DNA of 64,000 nt from Variovorax boronicumulans. Lineage in GTDB: Bacteria; Pseudomonadota; Gammaproteobacteria; Burkholderiales; Burkholderiaceae_C. The notes below the pieces were generated by a model, which was not told the origin of the DNA, searched no databases, and worked only from the letters and a program-made list of their open reading frames with translations. This document shows positions 11,770-20,504 of this stretch, in pieces; within the stretch, counting starts at the first letter, position 1; each line of letters opens with the position of its first letter. A program made the position numbers and the translations under genes. The stretch is taken from contig NZ_JAAAFX010000004.1 in NCBI RefSeq assembly GCF_019352895.1, forward strand, positions 736,714-800,713, in the 5' to 3' direction.

Positions 11770-12836
11770 GCCACCGCCTCCGCGCGCTCCAGCTTGCGCA
11801 CCACCGCGCGCCAGTCCTCGCGCTCGGCGGCGCCAGGTTTGCGCGCGCCGAAGAACATGGCCATCAGGTGGCCGTCGCGATCGAAGGCCTCGACCGAGGT
11901 CACGATGCCGTCGCTGGTCGGCTTCTCGACGATCCACACGGCCTCGATCAGGTCCTCGCGCAGGTGCAGGTTGAAGCCCGGGTCGAGCACGTTGAGCCAC
12001 TGCATGCCACGCATCTCCATCGGCTCGATGCGTACCACCGGGCCGGTGTGGATCTGGATGCAGCCGGCGTTCGATACGAACACCATGATCGGCACGCCCT
12101 CGAAGGCCGCCTCGTGCAGCAGCGCGCGGATCGCCGAGGTGGCGGCGCGCTGGCTGAAGCGCCCCTGCGTGAGCCGGAAGCTCTGCTGGCGCTCGACCTC
12201 GAAGGTGTTGAGCAGGCCGAAGAACTGGTGCGTGTCCTGCATCGCGGCCCAGGCCGTGCGCAGGCCGTCGGCATCGATCTGCGCGTCGGGCCGCGGCGGC
12301 GCCTTGGGCGTGGGCGGCGTGAACGCCGGCGCCAACGACCGGTCGGTGTGCGCATCGATCACCGACTGCAGCGCTGCGCGATCGGTCGCGTCGCGCGCGA
12401 AGATCTTGTGCACCGCCAGGCCGTGCGGATCGTAGAACTGCAGGCTCAGCGACGGCGGCTGGTCGGCGTTGGCCGCGGCCTCGCTGACCGCGAAGCCCGC
12501 GTGCCACTGGCCCAAGAACAGGCGCAGGTCGATGTCCTCGCCCAACGCCAGCGCGACATGGCCGGAGCCCGAGAGCTTCTGGTAGATGCCGGTCTTCTCG
12601 TGCACCGTCGACGGGTTGCGCGTCAGCGCCAGCACCGGGCCGCAGCGCTCCAGCGATTGCAGCAGCGCGAGCCAGGGTCCGCGCAGGGGCGTGGCGCGCA
12701 GCGCCTGCGCATGTTCGCCCGCGTGCGCGGCGATGGCCTCGCCTTCGCTGATCGACAGCGCCTCGGCCGCGTCCTTGTGGCGCCGGCCCTGCGCACGCAA
12801 GGCGGCGAACTGCGCGCGGATCTCATGAACGTTCAT
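11766..12836 (-). CDS. hmuS: Hemin-degrading/heme-trafficking factor, HemS/HmuS family
   Basis: A 356-residue cytoplasmic heme-binding protein of the ChuS/HemS family, which either degrades heme to release iron or chaperones it. It shows the two-repeat layout of the family, with RPLRGPWLALLQSLERCGP-type and VFVSNAGCIQIHTGP-type segments in the first and second halves and GMQWLNVLDPGFNLHLREDL near the C-terminus. Length is close to the usual 345. It lies 26 bp downstream of the heme receptor gene and overlaps the VOC gene by 4 nt. Confidence 0.92.
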   Translation of the reverse strand: MNVHEIRAQFAALRAQGRRHKDAAEALSISEGEAIAAHAGEHAQALRATPLRGPWLALLQSLERCGPVLALTRNPSTVHEKTGIYQKLSGSGHVALALGEDIDLRLFLGQWHAGFAVSEAAANADQPPSLSLQFYDPHGLAVHKIFARDATDRAALQSVIDAHTDRSLAPAFTPPTPKAPPRPDAQIDADGLRTAWAAMQDTHQFFGLLNTFEVERQQSFRLTQGRFSQRAATSAIRALLHEAAFEGVPIMVFVSNAGCIQIHTGPVVRIEPMEMRGMQWLNVLDPGFNLHLREDLIEAVWIVEKPTSDGIVTSVEAFDRDGHLMAMFFGARKPGAAEREDWRAVVRKLERAEAVA

Positions 12837-12862
12837 CGTGTTTGTCCTTCTTCAGGCGTGGA

Positions 12863-15103
12863 TCAGAAATCGGCCACCAGCGACACATTGAAGCTGCGGC
12901 CGGGCTGGGTGTAGGCATCGCGGATGTTCGAGTTCGACGCCACGCCGCGCACGTCGCTCCACATCCAGTACTTCTTGTCCGTCAGGTTGACCACCGACGC
13001 GTTCAAGCGCAAGTCCTTGCGGATGCGCCATTGCGCGCTCAGGTCCAGCGTGGTGGCCGAGGGCGTGACGAACTGCGTGGCGGCCGGGTTGCGCGTGGCC
13101 GCGACGATCTCGCTGTGGTCGACGTCGGCGCTCTTCTTGGCCGAATGATGGACCGCATCGAGGCGCACGCTCCACACCGGCGCCTGGTACTTGAGGCCGA
13201 CGTAGAGCTTCTGCGGATCGACCGAGTTGAGCGGCGTGTTGGTGGTGCGGTCGCGCCCGCGCGTCTGGCCGTAGGCGAAGGGCAGCGAGAAGCCGTTGCC
13301 GGAAGCGGTCCAGTCCACCTCGCCCTTGATCTCGAAGCCGCTGATGCGCGCGCGCCCGATGTTCACCGACTGGTAGATCAGCGGATCGATGCGCGGAATG
13401 CCGCGGCCGCCGACCAGCCGGTCGTTCTCGATCAGGTCCCGGTAGTTGCCGGTGAAGGCCGCCACGTCGAAGTTCACGATGCCGGTGCGGCCACGCAGGC
13501 CCAGCTCGAAGTTCTGGCTCTTCTCGGGCTTGAGGTTCGGGTTCGGGATGGTCTTGTAGCCCGAGGTGATGTTCTCGAAGAAGTTGTTGATCTGGAAGGC
13601 GTTGGGTGCCTTGAAGCCCGCGGCGTAGTTGCCGTAGACGCTCCATTGCGGCGCGGCGCGAAACAACACGCCCAGCTTGGGCGACACGGCCGAATCCGAC
13701 AGCGAGACCGCGGTGGCGTTGAAGCCGGCCTGGTCGGCATCGATGGAGAAATGGTCGACGCGCACGCCCGGCGTGATGCTCCAGCGGTCGTGGATGAACT
13801 CGTCCTGCACGTAGAAGGCGCTGGTGCGTTCCTTGGTGTCGGGGAAGCGCTTGAGCGGATAGCTCTCGCCGGCCGGCGGCACTAGGCCGGTCTGCAGGTT
13901 CTCGATCTTCGCCAGCGTGTAGTCGAAGCCGTAGGTGATGCGCTGCGCCCAGTCGCTGCCCATGCGGATCGTCTTGTCGGCCTGCAGGCCCAGCTGCAGC
14001 GTGTTCTCGTCGTAGGTCACGTCGCGGGTGCGGTCGGGCGAGCTGAAGCGGTCTTCGAAGATGAACTCCCGCGAGTTGGCCTTTTGGTAGCTCACCACGG
14101 CCTGCAGGTTGTCGGCCAGCGCCGAGTTCACGCGCAGGCGGCCGTCGTAGCTCAGGCGGTTGCGCTCCTGGTCGGTCTTGGCGTTCAGGCCGATGACCGA
14201 GGCCGCAGCATAGGGCGGCTTGGCGATGCCTGAGAGCAGGTCGTAGCGCGAGGTCTTCTCGACGTGCTCGAAAGTGAAGCTGTGGCGCTGGTCGGCGTTG
14301 GGCGTGAGGATCACCTTGCCCAGCAGCGAATTGCCGCGGCTGCGTTCGGGGTTGGGCGTGGTGCGGTCGATGTTGGCCGCATCGTTGTCGCCCATGTTCT
14401 CCAATGCATGCGCGCGGTTGAGGTTCGCCGACAGCAGCCACTGCACGGTCTCGCTGGGCTTGCCGGCCAGCGTGACGCCGGTGTGCCAGCCCTTGTCGTC
14501 GCCGCTGTAGCCCACGCTCGCGCTGCCGCCGAAGGTCTTGCCCTCCTGCAGGAAGGAAGCGGGTTCACGCGTGATGAAGTTGACCAGGCCCGCGAGGCCG
14601 TCGGAGCCGTAGAGCGCCGACGCCGGGCCCTTGATGATCTCGATGCGCTCGACCAGGCCGATGTCGAAGTAGTCGCGGCCGAAGGCGTTGGCGCTGAAGA
14701 CGTAGCTGCGCGGCGAGCGGATGCCGTCGGTCAGCAGCAGCACGCGGTTGCCGTCGAGACCGCGGATGTTGAAGCCCGCATTGCCGTCGCGGCCGGTGTT
14801 GCCCGAGGCCAGGCCGAAGCGCGCCGGTGCGCGTTTGACCGACACGTTGGGCAGTTCGCGCACCGCATCGCGGATGTCGTGGATCTGCTGCGCCTCGATG
14901 GCCTCGCGGTCGATCACCTCGACGCTGGCCGCCAGGTCGTCCTTCTTCTGCTCGGTGCGCGAGCCGCTCACCACGACCTCGCCCAGCGCCGCGGTGCGAA
15001 GATCGGGCACCTGCTGCGCCAGGGCGGGCGATGCCGTGCCGAAGCCGATGGCGATCAGCGCGCAGAGGGTGGAAAGACGATGAGGGGAAGGATGAGAGGC
15101 CAA
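12863..15103 (-). CDS. TonB-dependent heme/hemoglobin receptor
   Basis: An outer-membrane receptor of about 746 residues. It has a signal peptide ending ASPALAQQ, a plug domain with GEVVVSGSRTEQKKDD (TonB box region), RGLDGNRVLLLTDGIR and IEIIKGPASALYGSDGLAG, and a beta-barrel ending in Phe (VSLVADF). The family is HmuR/TbpA-type heme/hemoglobin receptors. The start is uncertain: I use the TTG at 15103, which gives a compact signal peptide, but no clear ribosome site is seen. The frame is open upstream to a GTG at 15193, which would fall almost on the Fur-controlled promoter. It heads the heme uptake operon. Confidence 0.88.
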   Translation of the reverse strand: MASHPSPHRLSTLCALIAIGFGTASPALAQQVPDLRTAALGEVVVSGSRTEQKKDDLAASVEVIDREAIEAQQIHDIRDAVRELPNVSVKRAPARFGLASGNTGRDGNAGFNIRGLDGNRVLLLTDGIRSPRSYVFSANAFGRDYFDIGLVERIEIIKGPASALYGSDGLAGLVNFITREPASFLQEGKTFGGSASVGYSGDDKGWHTGVTLAGKPSETVQWLLSANLNRAHALENMGDNDAANIDRTTPNPERSRGNSLLGKVILTPNADQRHSFTFEHVEKTSRYDLLSGIAKPPYAAASVIGLNAKTDQERNRLSYDGRLRVNSALADNLQAVVSYQKANSREFIFEDRFSSPDRTRDVTYDENTLQLGLQADKTIRMGSDWAQRITYGFDYTLAKIENLQTGLVPPAGESYPLKRFPDTKERTSAFYVQDEFIHDRWSITPGVRVDHFSIDADQAGFNATAVSLSDSAVSPKLGVLFRAAPQWSVYGNYAAGFKAPNAFQINNFFENITSGYKTIPNPNLKPEKSQNFELGLRGRTGIVNFDVAAFTGNYRDLIENDRLVGGRGIPRIDPLIYQSVNIGRARISGFEIKGEVDWTASGNGFSLPFAYGQTRGRDRTTNTPLNSVDPQKLYVGLKYQAPVWSVRLDAVHHSAKKSADVDHSEIVAATRNPAATQFVTPSATTLDLSAQWRIRKDLRLNASVVNLTDKKYWMWSDVRGVASNSNIRDAYTQPGRSFNVSLVADF

Positions 15104-15215
15104 AACAAAGGTCCAGGGAACAGTGGTTGAAACTGCTCGCTGGACCTGTGCGCGCACATCGTGCGGCCCGTCTGGCTGGCGGTGGCCGGGCACGATGCCC
15201 GGGCCGCCAAATTAT

Positions 15216-15232
15216 ATGAGAACAATTCTCAT
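15216..15232. promoter_or_regulatory. Fur box before the heme uptake operon
   Basis: ATGAGAACAATTCTCAT is a near-perfect palindrome matching the AATGAGAAT-n-ATTCTCATT form of the Fur box. It lies between the ahpF stop and the heme receptor start, so iron-loaded Fur should repress the operon. Confidence 0.85.
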
Positions 15233-15246
15233 CTGAAGCAAAGACC

Positions 15247-16833
15247 TCAGGCGACGGCCAGGGCTTCCTCGACCTTTTCAGCCGGTGCCGGCGTGCGGAT
15301 CAGGTGGTCGAAAGCGCTGAGTGCCGCCTTCGCGCCGTCACCGGCCGCGATGATGATCTGCTTGAACGGCACGGTCGTCGCGTCGCCCGCGGCGAACACG
15401 CCCGGCACCGAGGTCTGGCCCCTTGCATCGACCACGATCTCGCCGTGCTTCGACAGCTCGACCGTGCCCTTGAGCCAGTCGGTGTTGGGCACCAGGCCGA
15501 TCTGGATGAACACGCCTTCGAGCGCCACGGTGTGCAGTTCGCCGCTCGCACGGTCCTTGTAGACCAGGCCGTTGACCGTCTGGTCGCCGGTGATCTCGGT
15601 GGTCTGCGCGTTGGTGAACACATCGACGTTCTTCAGGCTGCGCAGCTTGCGTTGCAGCACTTCGTCGGCGCGCAGTTGCTTGTCGAACTCGATCAGCGTG
15701 ACGTGGCCCACGATGCCGGCCAGGTCGATCGCGGCCTCGACACCCGAGTTGCCGCCGCCCACCACCGCGACCCGCTTGCCCTTGAACAGCGGACCGTCGC
15801 AATGCGGGCAGTAGGCCACGCCCTTGTTCTTGAACTCGTGCTCGCCGGGCACGTTGATGTTGCGCCAGCGCGCGCCGGTCGACAGGATCACGGTGCGGCT
15901 CCTGAGCGAGGCGCCGCTCTCGAGCTTGATCTCGACATAGTCCTCACCCGGCACCAGGGCCGCGGCGCGTTGCAGGTTCATGATGTCGACGTCGTAGGCA
16001 CGCACATGCTCCTCGAGCGCCACCGCGAACTTCGGACCGACCGTTTCCTTGACCGAGATGAAGTTCTCGATGCCCATGGTGTCGAGCACCTGCCCGCCGA
16101 AGCGCTCCGACGCCACGCCGGTGCGGATGCCCTTGCGTGCGGCGTACACGGCCGCTGCGGCACCGGCCGGGCCGCCACCGACGATCAGCACGTCGAACGG
16201 GGCCTTGGCATCGATCTTCTTGGCTTCGCGCTCGACGCCGCTGGTGTCGATCTTGGCGAGGATTTCCTCGAGGCTCATGCGGCCCTGGCCGAACTCGGTG
16301 CCGTTCAAGAACACGGTGGGCACGGCCATGATCTGGCGTTCCGCGACTTCGTCGGGGAAGGTGCCGCCTTCGATCATCGTGGTGCGGATGCGCGGGTTTT
16401 GCACCGCCATCAGGTTCAGGGCCTGGACCACGTCGGGGCAGTTGTGGCAGGTCAGCGAGACGTAGATCTCGAATTCGAAATCGCCGTCGAGCGCCTTGAT
16501 CTGGTCAAGCACTTCCTGCTCGACCTTCGGGGGATAGCCGCCGATCTGGAGCAATGCCAGGATCAGCGAGGTGAATTCATGGCCCATCGGCAGGCCGGCG
16601 AAGCGCGGGCCGTGGTTCTCGCTCGGGCGGTTGACCGAGAACGAGGGCTTGCGATGGTTGTCGTCGCGGCTTTCGCTGAGCTTGACCAGCGGCGACGATT
16701 CGGCGACGTCCTTCAGCAGCGACAGCAACTCGCCCGAGGCCTTGCTGTCGTCGAGCGAGGCGACGATCTCGATCGGCTGGGTGGCGCGTTCGAGGTAACT
16801 CTTCAATTGGGCTTTGGTGCTTGCGTCGAGCAT
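15247..16833 (-). CDS. ahpF: Alkyl hydroperoxide reductase subunit F
   Basis: A 528-residue flavoprotein disulfide reductase that passes electrons from NAD(P)H to AhpC. The N-terminal tandem thioredoxin-fold domain has the redox pair CHNCPD near residue 129. The FAD domain has [17 protein letters not shown] and the NAD site [17 protein letters not shown]. The second active pair is YCPHCDG. The C-terminal motif is [16 protein letters not shown]. Full length for AhpF. It lies 91 bp after ahpC, separated by a GC-rich hairpin, so it may be expressed at a lower level than ahpC. Confidence 0.97.
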   Translation of the reverse strand: MLDASTKAQLKSYLERATQPIEIVASLDDSKASGELLSLLKDVAESSPLVKLSESRDDNHRKPSFSVNRPSENHGPRFAGLPMGHEFTSLILALLQIGGYPPKVEQEVLDQIKALDGDFEFEIYVSLTCHNCPDVVQALNLMAVQNPRIRTTMIEGGTFPDEVAERQIMAVPTVFLNGTEFGQGRMSLEEILAKIDTSGVEREAKKIDAKAPFDVLIVGGGPAGAAAAVYAARKGIRTGVASERFGGQVLDTMGIENFISVKETVGPKFAVALEEHVRAYDVDIMNLQRAAALVPGEDYVEIKLESGASLRSRTVILSTGARWRNINVPGEHEFKNKGVAYCPHCDGPLFKGKRVAVVGGGNSGVEAAIDLAGIVGHVTLIEFDKQLRADEVLQRKLRSLKNVDVFTNAQTTEITGDQTVNGLVYKDRASGELHTVALEGVFIQIGLVPNTDWLKGTVELSKHGEIVVDARGQTSVPGVFAAGDATTVPFKQIIIAAGDGAKAALSAFDHLIRTPAPAEKVEEALAVA

Positions 16834-16875
16834 GACGGACTCACTTTCGATATCTTAAAACTATCAACTAGGGCC

Positions 16876-16912
16876 AAAAAGGCCCGGGGCCTCGTGAGCG
16901 CCCGGGCTTTTC
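16876..16912 (-). terminator. Hairpin with T-run between ahpC and ahpF
   Basis: On the minus strand AAAAGCCCGGG pairs with CCCGGGCC followed by TTTTT, just after the ahpC stop. It fits a leaky terminator that would trim expression of ahpF relative to ahpC. Confidence 0.6.
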
Positions 16913-16924
16913 TGCGCGGGGCGC

Positions 16925-17488
16925 TTAGATCTTGCCGACGAGGTCGAAGGACGGCGCGATGGTCTTGTCGCCGTCATTCCACTTGGCCGGGCAGACTTCG
17001 TTGGGGTGCGCAGCGGTGTACACGGCGGCCTTGAGCTTGCGCAGCGTTTCCTTCACGTCGCGGGCGATTTCGTTCGAGTGCACTTCGGCGGTCTTGATGA
17101 TGCCGTCGGGGTTGATCACGAAGGTGCCGCGCAGTGCCAGGCCTTCTTCGGGGATGTGCACGCCGAAGGCGTTGGTCAGCGTGTGGGTCGGGTCGCCCAC
17201 CAGCGGGAACTTGGCCTTGCCGACGGCCGGCGAGGTGTCGTGCCAGACCTTGTGCGAGAAGTGCGTGTCGGTGGTCACGATGTAGACCTCGGCACCCAGC
17301 TTCTGGAATTCGGGGTAGTTGTCGGCTGCGTCTTCGACTTCGGTCGGGCAGTTGAAGGTGAAGGCCGCCGGCATGAAGATCAGGACCGACCATTTGCCCT
17401 TGAGCGTCTCGTCGGACACGTCGATGAACTTGCCGTTGAGGTAGGCCTGGGTCTTGAAGGGTTGGACTTGGGTATTGATCAGGGACAT
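16925..17488 (-). CDS. ahpC: Alkyl hydroperoxide reductase subunit C (peroxiredoxin)
   Basis: A 187-residue typical 2-Cys peroxiredoxin that reduces hydrogen peroxide and organic peroxides. The peroxidatic Cys lies in FMPAAFTFNCPTEVED near residue 47 and the resolving Cys in NEVCPAKWNDG near residue 166. I chose the ATG at 17488 (MSLINTQVQPF), which has AAGGAA upstream. A longer upstream frame has no family support. AhpF, its reductase, is next downstream. An ATAG-N7-CTAT element about 76 bp upstream suggests OxyR control. Confidence 0.97.
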   Translation of the reverse strand: MSLINTQVQPFKTQAYLNGKFIDVSDETLKGKWSVLIFMPAAFTFNCPTEVEDAADNYPEFQKLGAEVYIVTTDTHFSHKVWHDTSPAVGKAKFPLVGDPTHTLTNAFGVHIPEEGLALRGTFVINPDGIIKTAEVHSNEIARDVKETLRKLKAAVYTAAHPNEVCPAKWNDGDKTIAPSFDLVGKI

Positions 17489-17563
17489 GGTGATTCCTTG
17501 GATGCTGCGGGTGGACAAAATTGGGTGCGAGCCATGAGTATAGCTACCAAATAAGACAGATTC

Positions 17564-17578
17564 ATAGCATTGAACTAT
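17564..17578. promoter_or_regulatory. Probable OxyR half-site before ahpC
   Basis: ATAGCATTGAACTAT fits the ATAG-N7-CTAT repeat unit bound by OxyR. It lies 76 bp upstream of the ahpC ATG. A second unit at the standard 22-bp phase is not evident; a nearby ATAG at 17540 is 24 bp away. Confidence 0.55.
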
Positions 17579-17749
17579 CGACAGCATCGCCGGCCCCTAT
17601 GAAAAACAAAGGCCTGCCTCGCCCCTCGGCAGACCGAATACGAACGCCTATCACCCTCGTACGCATGCAGACCGGCCGCGCATGGGATTGCTTGCGTGCG
17701 CCCTGCGAGGACCCGGACAATCCCCTCTTTCAGAACAAGGAAAACGATC

Positions 17750-18226
17750 ATGAAGGGCGACCCACAAGTCATCGAACATCTGCAGGCGCAGCTCAAGAAC
17801 GAGCTGACTGCGATCAACCAGTACTTCCTGCACTACCGGATGCTCAAGCACTGGGGCCTGGACAAGCTGGCCAAGAAGGAATACGAAGAGTCGATCGGCG
17901 AGATGAAGCACGCCGACTGGCTCATGGACCGCATCTTCATGCTCGACGGCCTGCCCAACCTGCAGGACCTGGCCAAGCTGAACGTCGGTGAGGACGTGCC
18001 CGAACTGCTGGCCTGCGACCTCAAGGCCGAATACGGCGCCCAGGCCACCATCAAGGCGGGCATCGCCCACTGCGAAACGGTGCGTGACTACGTCTCGCGC
18101 GACCTGCTGCAGAAGATCCTCGACGACACCGAAGAGCACATCGACTTCCTGGAGACCCAGATCGACCTGGTCGACCGCGTCGGCCTGCAGAACTACCTGC
18201 AGTCGCAGATGGGCGAGATCCAGTAA
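17750..18226 (+). CDS. bfr: Bacterioferritin
   Basis: A 158-residue ferritin-like four-helix protein that stores iron as a 24-mer cage. It shows the N-terminal [20 protein letters not shown], the ferroxidase ligands Glu18 ([14 protein letters not shown]), Glu51 and His54 ([12 protein letters not shown]), and the later [10 protein letters not shown] segment. The Met for inter-subunit heme is in [16 protein letters not shown] precedes the ATG. It is divergent from ahpC and followed by a strong terminator. Storing iron next to peroxide defence fits its role of limiting Fenton chemistry. Bfd, which helps release its iron, is encoded at 26.5 kb. Confidence 0.96.
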   Translation: MKGDPQVIEHLQAQLKNELTAINQYFLHYRMLKHWGLDKLAKKEYEESIGEMKHADWLMDRIFMLDGLPNLQDLAKLNVGEDVPELLACDLKAEYGAQATIKAGIAHCETVRDYVSRDLLQKILDDTEEHIDFLETQIDLVDRVGLQNYLQSQMGEIQ

Positions 18227-18253
18227 GCGGCCGCACGCGCTTCGCTTTGCACA

Positions 18254-18276
18254 ACGGGACTTCGGTCCCGTTTTTT
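18254..18276 (+). terminator. Rho-independent terminator after bfr
   Basis: ACGGGAC, loop TTCG, GTCCCGT, then a run of T. A textbook intrinsic terminator 28 bp after the bfr stop. Confidence 0.9.
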
Positions 18277-18387
18277 CATGGGCGCTCCGGCCCTTTACGC
18301 AACTTCACACGCTATGGAATCCGGAGCATCGCCCCTCGGGCGCGCGTAGGATGCGGGCGCTTTTCTCCATCGGGGCACAAGGCCAAG

Positions 18388-18406
18388 AATGACATTCATT
18401 CTCATT
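18388..18406. promoter_or_regulatory. Fur box before the PepSY/DUF2271/ApbE operon
   Basis: AATGACATTCATTCTCATT matches the 19-bp AATGAGAAT-n-ATTCTCATT palindrome at nearly all positions. It lies 27 bp before the start of the PepSY gene, in promoter range, and puts the redox operon in the iron-starvation regulon. Confidence 0.8.
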
Positions 18407-18432
18407 TGAAGGGCTAGAATCCGGCCCTTCCA

Positions 18433-19080
18433 ATGAAGACCGCTTCCGCTCCCGACAACCGCCGACGTGCCTACTGGCTCAAGACCCTGCACGAATGGCA
18501 TTGGGTGAGCTCGGCGCTGTGCCTGATCGGGATGATCCTGTTCGCGGTCACCGGCTTCACGCTCAATCACGCCTCGCAGATCGAGTCCAAGCCCAGGATC
18601 ACCACGCTGCGCGCGAGCGTCGATGCGGCCCAGCGCGAGCGGCTCGCGCAGCAGGCCGGCGAGATCGTGAAGACCCGCAAGGGCCGGGCCGAGTTGCCTG
18701 CCGAACTGCAGGCCTGGGTGAAGAAGAACTGGCAGCTCGACACGCCCGGCGAGGCCGAGTGGACGGACGAGGAAATCTACCTCTCGCTGCCCCGCCCTGG
18801 TGGCGACGCCTGGATGCGGCTCAACCTGGACGACGGCGAGGTCGAGTACGAACGCACCGACCGCGGCTGGATCTCCTACCTCAACGACCTGCACAAGGGC
18901 CGCCACACCGGCGTGGCCTGGAGCTGGTTCATCGACGTCTTCGCGGGCGCCGCGCTGGTGTTCTCGATCACCGGCCTGTTCATTCTCAAGATGCACGCCG
19001 GCAACCGGCCCTTCACCTGGCCGATGGTCGGCATGGGCCTGGTCATCCCGGTGCTGCTGGCATTGCTGTTCATTCACTAG
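18433..19080 (+). CDS. PepSY-associated membrane protein
   Basis: A 215-residue inner-membrane protein. Hydrophobic segments lie at about residues 26-45, 156-178 and 188-212, with a periplasmic PepSY-like domain between the first two. Conserved His sit in LHEWHW and TLNH near the first helix and in DLHKGRHTG before the second; in this superfamily such His ligate heme, so electron transfer across the membrane is a reasonable inference. It heads an operon with DUF2271, DUF4198, ApbE and a flavodoxin-type reductase, all downstream of a Fur box. No strong ribosome site is visible. Confidence 0.85.
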   Translation: MKTASAPDNRRRAYWLKTLHEWHWVSSALCLIGMILFAVTGFTLNHASQIESKPRITTLRASVDAAQRERLAQQAGEIVKTRKGRAELPAELQAWVKKNWQLDTPGEAEWTDEEIYLSLPRPGGDAWMRLNLDDGEVEYERTDRGWISYLNDLHKGRHTGVAWSWFIDVFAGAALVFSITGLFILKMHAGNRPFTWPMVGMGLVIPVLLALLFIH

Positions 19081-19108
19081 ATCGTTCGTTCGACAGAAAG
19101 GCTTCTCC

Positions 19109-19636
19109 GTGCAAGTCCGCTACTCCCTGGCCGTGCCAGCGCTCGCCGCCCTGTTCGGCGCCCCCGTCTTCGCGGCCGGTCTCGGCGCCAGCATCGAGGT
19201 GCCGCGCATCAACGCTTCCGAATACCACCGGCCCTACGTGGCGGCGTGGATCGAACGGGCCGACAACAGCGTAGCCGCCACGGTCGCCGTCTGGTACGAC
19301 GTGCGGACCAAGACCAACAACCCCGAGGGCGAAGGCACCAAGTGGCTCAAAGACCTGCGCCAGTGGTGGCGCCGCACCGGCCGCGAGCTCGAGGTGCCGA
19401 TCGACGGCGTGACCGGCGCGACCAAGCCCGCCGGCAAGCACCAGGTCAGCCTGGCCGATGCCGCGACCGCCAAGCTCGCACCGGGCGCCTACAAGTTCGT
19501 GGTCGAGGCCGCGCGCGAAGTCGGCGGCCGCGAGGTGGTGACGATTCCCTTCCAATGGCCGCCGGCCAAGACCGACCTGCAAAGCGCCAGCGGAAGCACG
19601 GAACTGGGCGAAATCAAACTCGAACTCAAGCCCTGA
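19109..19636 (+). CDS. DUF2271 periplasmic protein with an ApbE flavinylation motif
   Basis: A 175-residue exported protein. From the GTG at 19109, with AGAAAGG upstream, it has a signal peptide (VRYSLAVPALAALFGAPVFA). The mature domain matches DUF2271 (YVAAWIERADNSVAATVAVW; LKDLRQWWRRTGRE). Most telling is IDGVTGATKPAG at residues 98-109. D99-x-x-T-G-A-T105 is the D-x-x-S/T-G-A-S/T pattern to which ApbE joins FMN through the last Thr/Ser, and an apbE gene lies in the same operon. I infer a covalent flavin electron carrier in the periplasm, probably passing electrons to ferric siderophores or other iron. Confidence 0.88.
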   Translation: MQVRYSLAVPALAALFGAPVFAAGLGASIEVPRINASEYHRPYVAAWIERADNSVAATVAVWYDVRTKTNNPEGEGTKWLKDLRQWWRRTGRELEVPIDGVTGATKPAGKHQVSLADAATAKLAPGAYKFVVEAAREVGGREVVTIPFQWPPAKTDLQSASGSTELGEIKLELKP

Positions 19637-19671
19637 GCGTCACCGATCCCTCCCCTTACCGGAACACTGAC

Positions 19672-20481
19672 ATGAACCTCTCGCTTCGCTCCATCGCCCT
19701 GGCCGCGACCCTGGCCGCCACGCTCGGCGCCGCCCATGCGCACAACGCCTGGCTGCTGCCCTCGTCCACCGTGCTGTCCAAGCCCGACACGATCTCGGTG
19801 GACGCCGCCATCTCGAACGACCTGTTCGTCGCCAACCATGCGGCCATGCGGCTCGAGAACCTGCAGATCACGGCGCCGGACGGCAGCGCTGTCAAGGCCG
19901 AGAGCGAAGCCAAGCTCAAGCACCGCAGCGTGTTCGACGTCAACGCGGCGCTGCCGGGCACCTACCGCATCGCGGTGGTCAACAACGGCGCCTTCGCCAG
20001 CTGGAAGGACAAGGCCACGGGCCAGGCCAAGCGCGCGCGCGGCACCGCCGAATCGATCGCCAAGGACATCCCGGCCGACGCGCAGGACGTGGTCATCACG
20101 CAATCGATCGGCCGCATCGAAACCTTCGTCTCGGTCGGCAAGCCGTCCGCGCCCAAGGCCATCGGACAGGGCCTGGAACTGGTGGCGTCCAGCGGTGCGC
20201 TCACCGACCTGGCCAAAGGCGAGAAGTCCAGCTTCACGCTGCACGTCGACGGCCAGCCGGCCAAGGACCTCGAAGTCACGGTGACCGCCAGCAACACGCA
20301 GTACCGCGATGCGCTGGGCGAGCTGAAGCTCAAGACCGACGACAAGGGCCAGTTCAGCGTGACCTGGCCCGCGGCCGGCATGTACTGGATCGATGCCAGC
20401 ACCAAGGACGGCAAGACCACGCTGCCGCAAGCCAAGGAACGCCGCCTGAGCTACGCCGCCACCGTGGAAGTGATGCCCTGA
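19672..20481 (+). CDS. DUF4198 periplasmic protein
   Basis: A 269-residue exported protein of the NikM-like DUF4198 family. The signal peptide is MNLSLRSIALAATLAATLG and ends at AHA. The mature part starts HNAWLLPSSTVLSKPDTIS, the family's hallmark His-containing start, then has Ig-like beta domains (ISNDLFVANHAAM; GMYWIDAST). Family members are linked to metal uptake; a mature N-terminal His is a possible metal ligand. It sits 35 bp after the DUF2271 gene and 23 bp before apbE in the Fur-linked redox operon. Its precise role is unknown. Confidence 0.85.
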   Translation: MNLSLRSIALAATLAATLGAAHAHNAWLLPSSTVLSKPDTISVDAAISNDLFVANHAAMRLENLQITAPDGSAVKAESEAKLKHRSVFDVNAALPGTYRIAVVNNGAFASWKDKATGQAKRARGTAESIAKDIPADAQDVVITQSIGRIETFVSVGKPSAPKAIGQGLELVASSGALTDLAKGEKSSFTLHVDGQPAKDLEVTVTASNTQYRDALGELKLKTDDKGQFSVTWPAAGMYWIDASTKDGKTTLPQAKERRLSYAATVEVMP

Positions 20482-20504
20482 GCCTTGCGGCCCCGAAAGA
20501 AGCC

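Noticed and set aside
17540..17578. A full double OxyR site before ahpC
   Set aside because: The first ATAG is 24 bp from the second instead of 22, and its partner half does not match CTAT; only one unit is kept.
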